Assembly: GCA_963610315.1 (NCBI GenBank)
Contig: CAVDMV010000017.1
Coordinates: 1-31,917, forward strand
Reading direction: 5' to 3'
DNA: 31,917 nucleotides
From: UBA3210 sp963610315
Lineage (GTDB): Bacteria > Bacillota_I > Bacilli_A > RFN20 > CAG-449
The notes below the pieces were generated by a model that was given only the letters and a program-made list of their open reading frames with translations, did no database searches and had not been told where the DNA came from. The translations under genes were made by a program, and so were the position numbers. Below are positions 31,355 to 31,917 of the stretch, one piece after another (position 1 is the stretch's first letter; each line of letters starts with the position of its first letter).

Positions 31355-31917
31355 TTAGTCAACAAAAACTGGTTTGTTGTCTTTAAATTCCTTAATAGAG
31401 GCAGTAGAGATAACTTTAATTCCTTTTTCTTCAATTCGAACTCTACCACCTTGGAATCTTTTTTCAACTACTACTCCAACTCCTTTAATAATACCTTTAG
31501 CTTGTAAGATAATATCGATTAAGCCTAAAGCAGCATTACCTTCTGCAAGGAAGTCATCAATAATTAAATAATTTCCTCCTTCAGTGATATATCTTTTATC
31601 AATAGTGATAGTAGAAGAAGTTTTTCTAGTAAAAGATTTTACTTCTGAAGTATATACATTAGTTCCTGTAATTAATGATTTTGATTTTTTGGCGAATACT
31701 ACTGGAATATTACCTAAGTATTGAGCGACTCCGATCGCGTAAGCAATTCCTGAAGTTTCAATTGTAACAACTTTATCAATGTTAGAGAAATTAGATGCAA
31801 TCTCTTTACAAATTTTATTTAAGAGCTCAACATCGATTTGATGATTAATAAATGAATCAATTTTTAAAATTTCATTATCAATAACAATACCATCTTTTAA
31901 AATCTTTTCTTCTAGTT
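31355..31917 (-). CDS. xpt: Xanthine phosphoribosyltransferase (5' end just outside window)
   Basis: The minus strand is open from the window edge to a TAA at 31355-31357, giving 186 residues. They align end to end with Bacillus Xpt: VIDNEILKIDSFINHQID near the N terminus, TIETSGIA, PVVFAKK, the PRPP-binding LIIDDFLAEGNAA and VGVVVEKRFQGGR. By that alignment only about three residues and the start codon are missing. It converts xanthine (and weakly guanine) to nucleotide, so it salvages bases from the nucleosides imported by the operon downstream. The gap 31267-31354 to the riboswitch holds only a weak TGAAA/TTTCA hairpin and no good promoter. Confidence 0.92.
   Translation of the reverse strand, partial: LEEKILKDGIVIDNEILKIDSFINHQIDVELLNKICKEIASNFSNIDKVVTIETSGIAYAIGVAQYLGNIPVVFAKKSKSLITGTNVYTSEVKSFTRKTSSTITIDKRYITEGGNYLIIDDFLAEGNAALGLIDIILQAKGIIKGVGVVVEKRFQGGRVRIEEKGIKVISTASIKEFKDNKPVFVD

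Overview
The window is AT-rich (roughly 30% G+C by eye), densely coding DNA read with the standard bacterial code: Trp is TGG, stops are mostly TAA, and one gene ends in TGA. Shine-Dalgarno sites are strong (AGGAGG, or AGAAAGG about 10 nt before the start). There is type III glutamine synthetase, a PPi-type phosphofructokinase, TrkAH, PotABCD, a BMP-type purine nucleoside ABC importer and an xpt gene. Together these point to a fermentative low-GC Bacillota (Firmicutes), probably a host-associated anaerobe near Erysipelotrichia or the uncultured Mollicutes-like lineages; that placement is inference. No rRNA, tRNA, CRISPR array, insertion sequence or prophage gene was seen, and no gene-free stretch exceeds 300 bases.

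Left part (1-6930). The tail of an AAA/nuclease-like gene meets, across a bidirectional terminator, a leftward kdgT-alsD operon (sugar-acid permease and acetolactate decarboxylase). A PucR/CdaR-type regulator diverges from it. Next come a solitary PPi-type phosphofructokinase with unusual active-site residues, and a pair of membrane proteins, the second O-antigen ligase-like.

Middle part (6930-17765). Leftward glnN (GSIII) diverges from a five-gene operon: trkA, trkH, a Na/Pi cotransporter with a PhoU-like tail, a galactokinase-like GHMP kinase and a 100-residue protein. Three single genes follow: an orphan protein with a hairpin over its ribosome site, a sugar-phosphate nucleotidyltransferase with a consensus promoter and a palindromic leader, and a YfcE-like phosphodiesterase.

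Right part (17765-31917). A potABCD polyamine importer and a small zinc-ribbon membrane protein precede the most unusual block, 22378-26126. This is a COG0523/CobW GTPase with about three 33-residue His/Asp/Glu/Cys repeats, a second CobW-like GTPase fused to a DUF1980/YcgQ-like domain, a DNA-methyltransferase-like protein that has lost its catalytic (D/S)PPY motif, and a HypB-type metallochaperone GTPase with no hydrogenase gene nearby. These four read as one operon for metal handling. Facing it, a leftward nupNOPQ-type nucleoside importer follows xpt, with a guanine-class purine riboswitch between xpt and the binding-protein gene.
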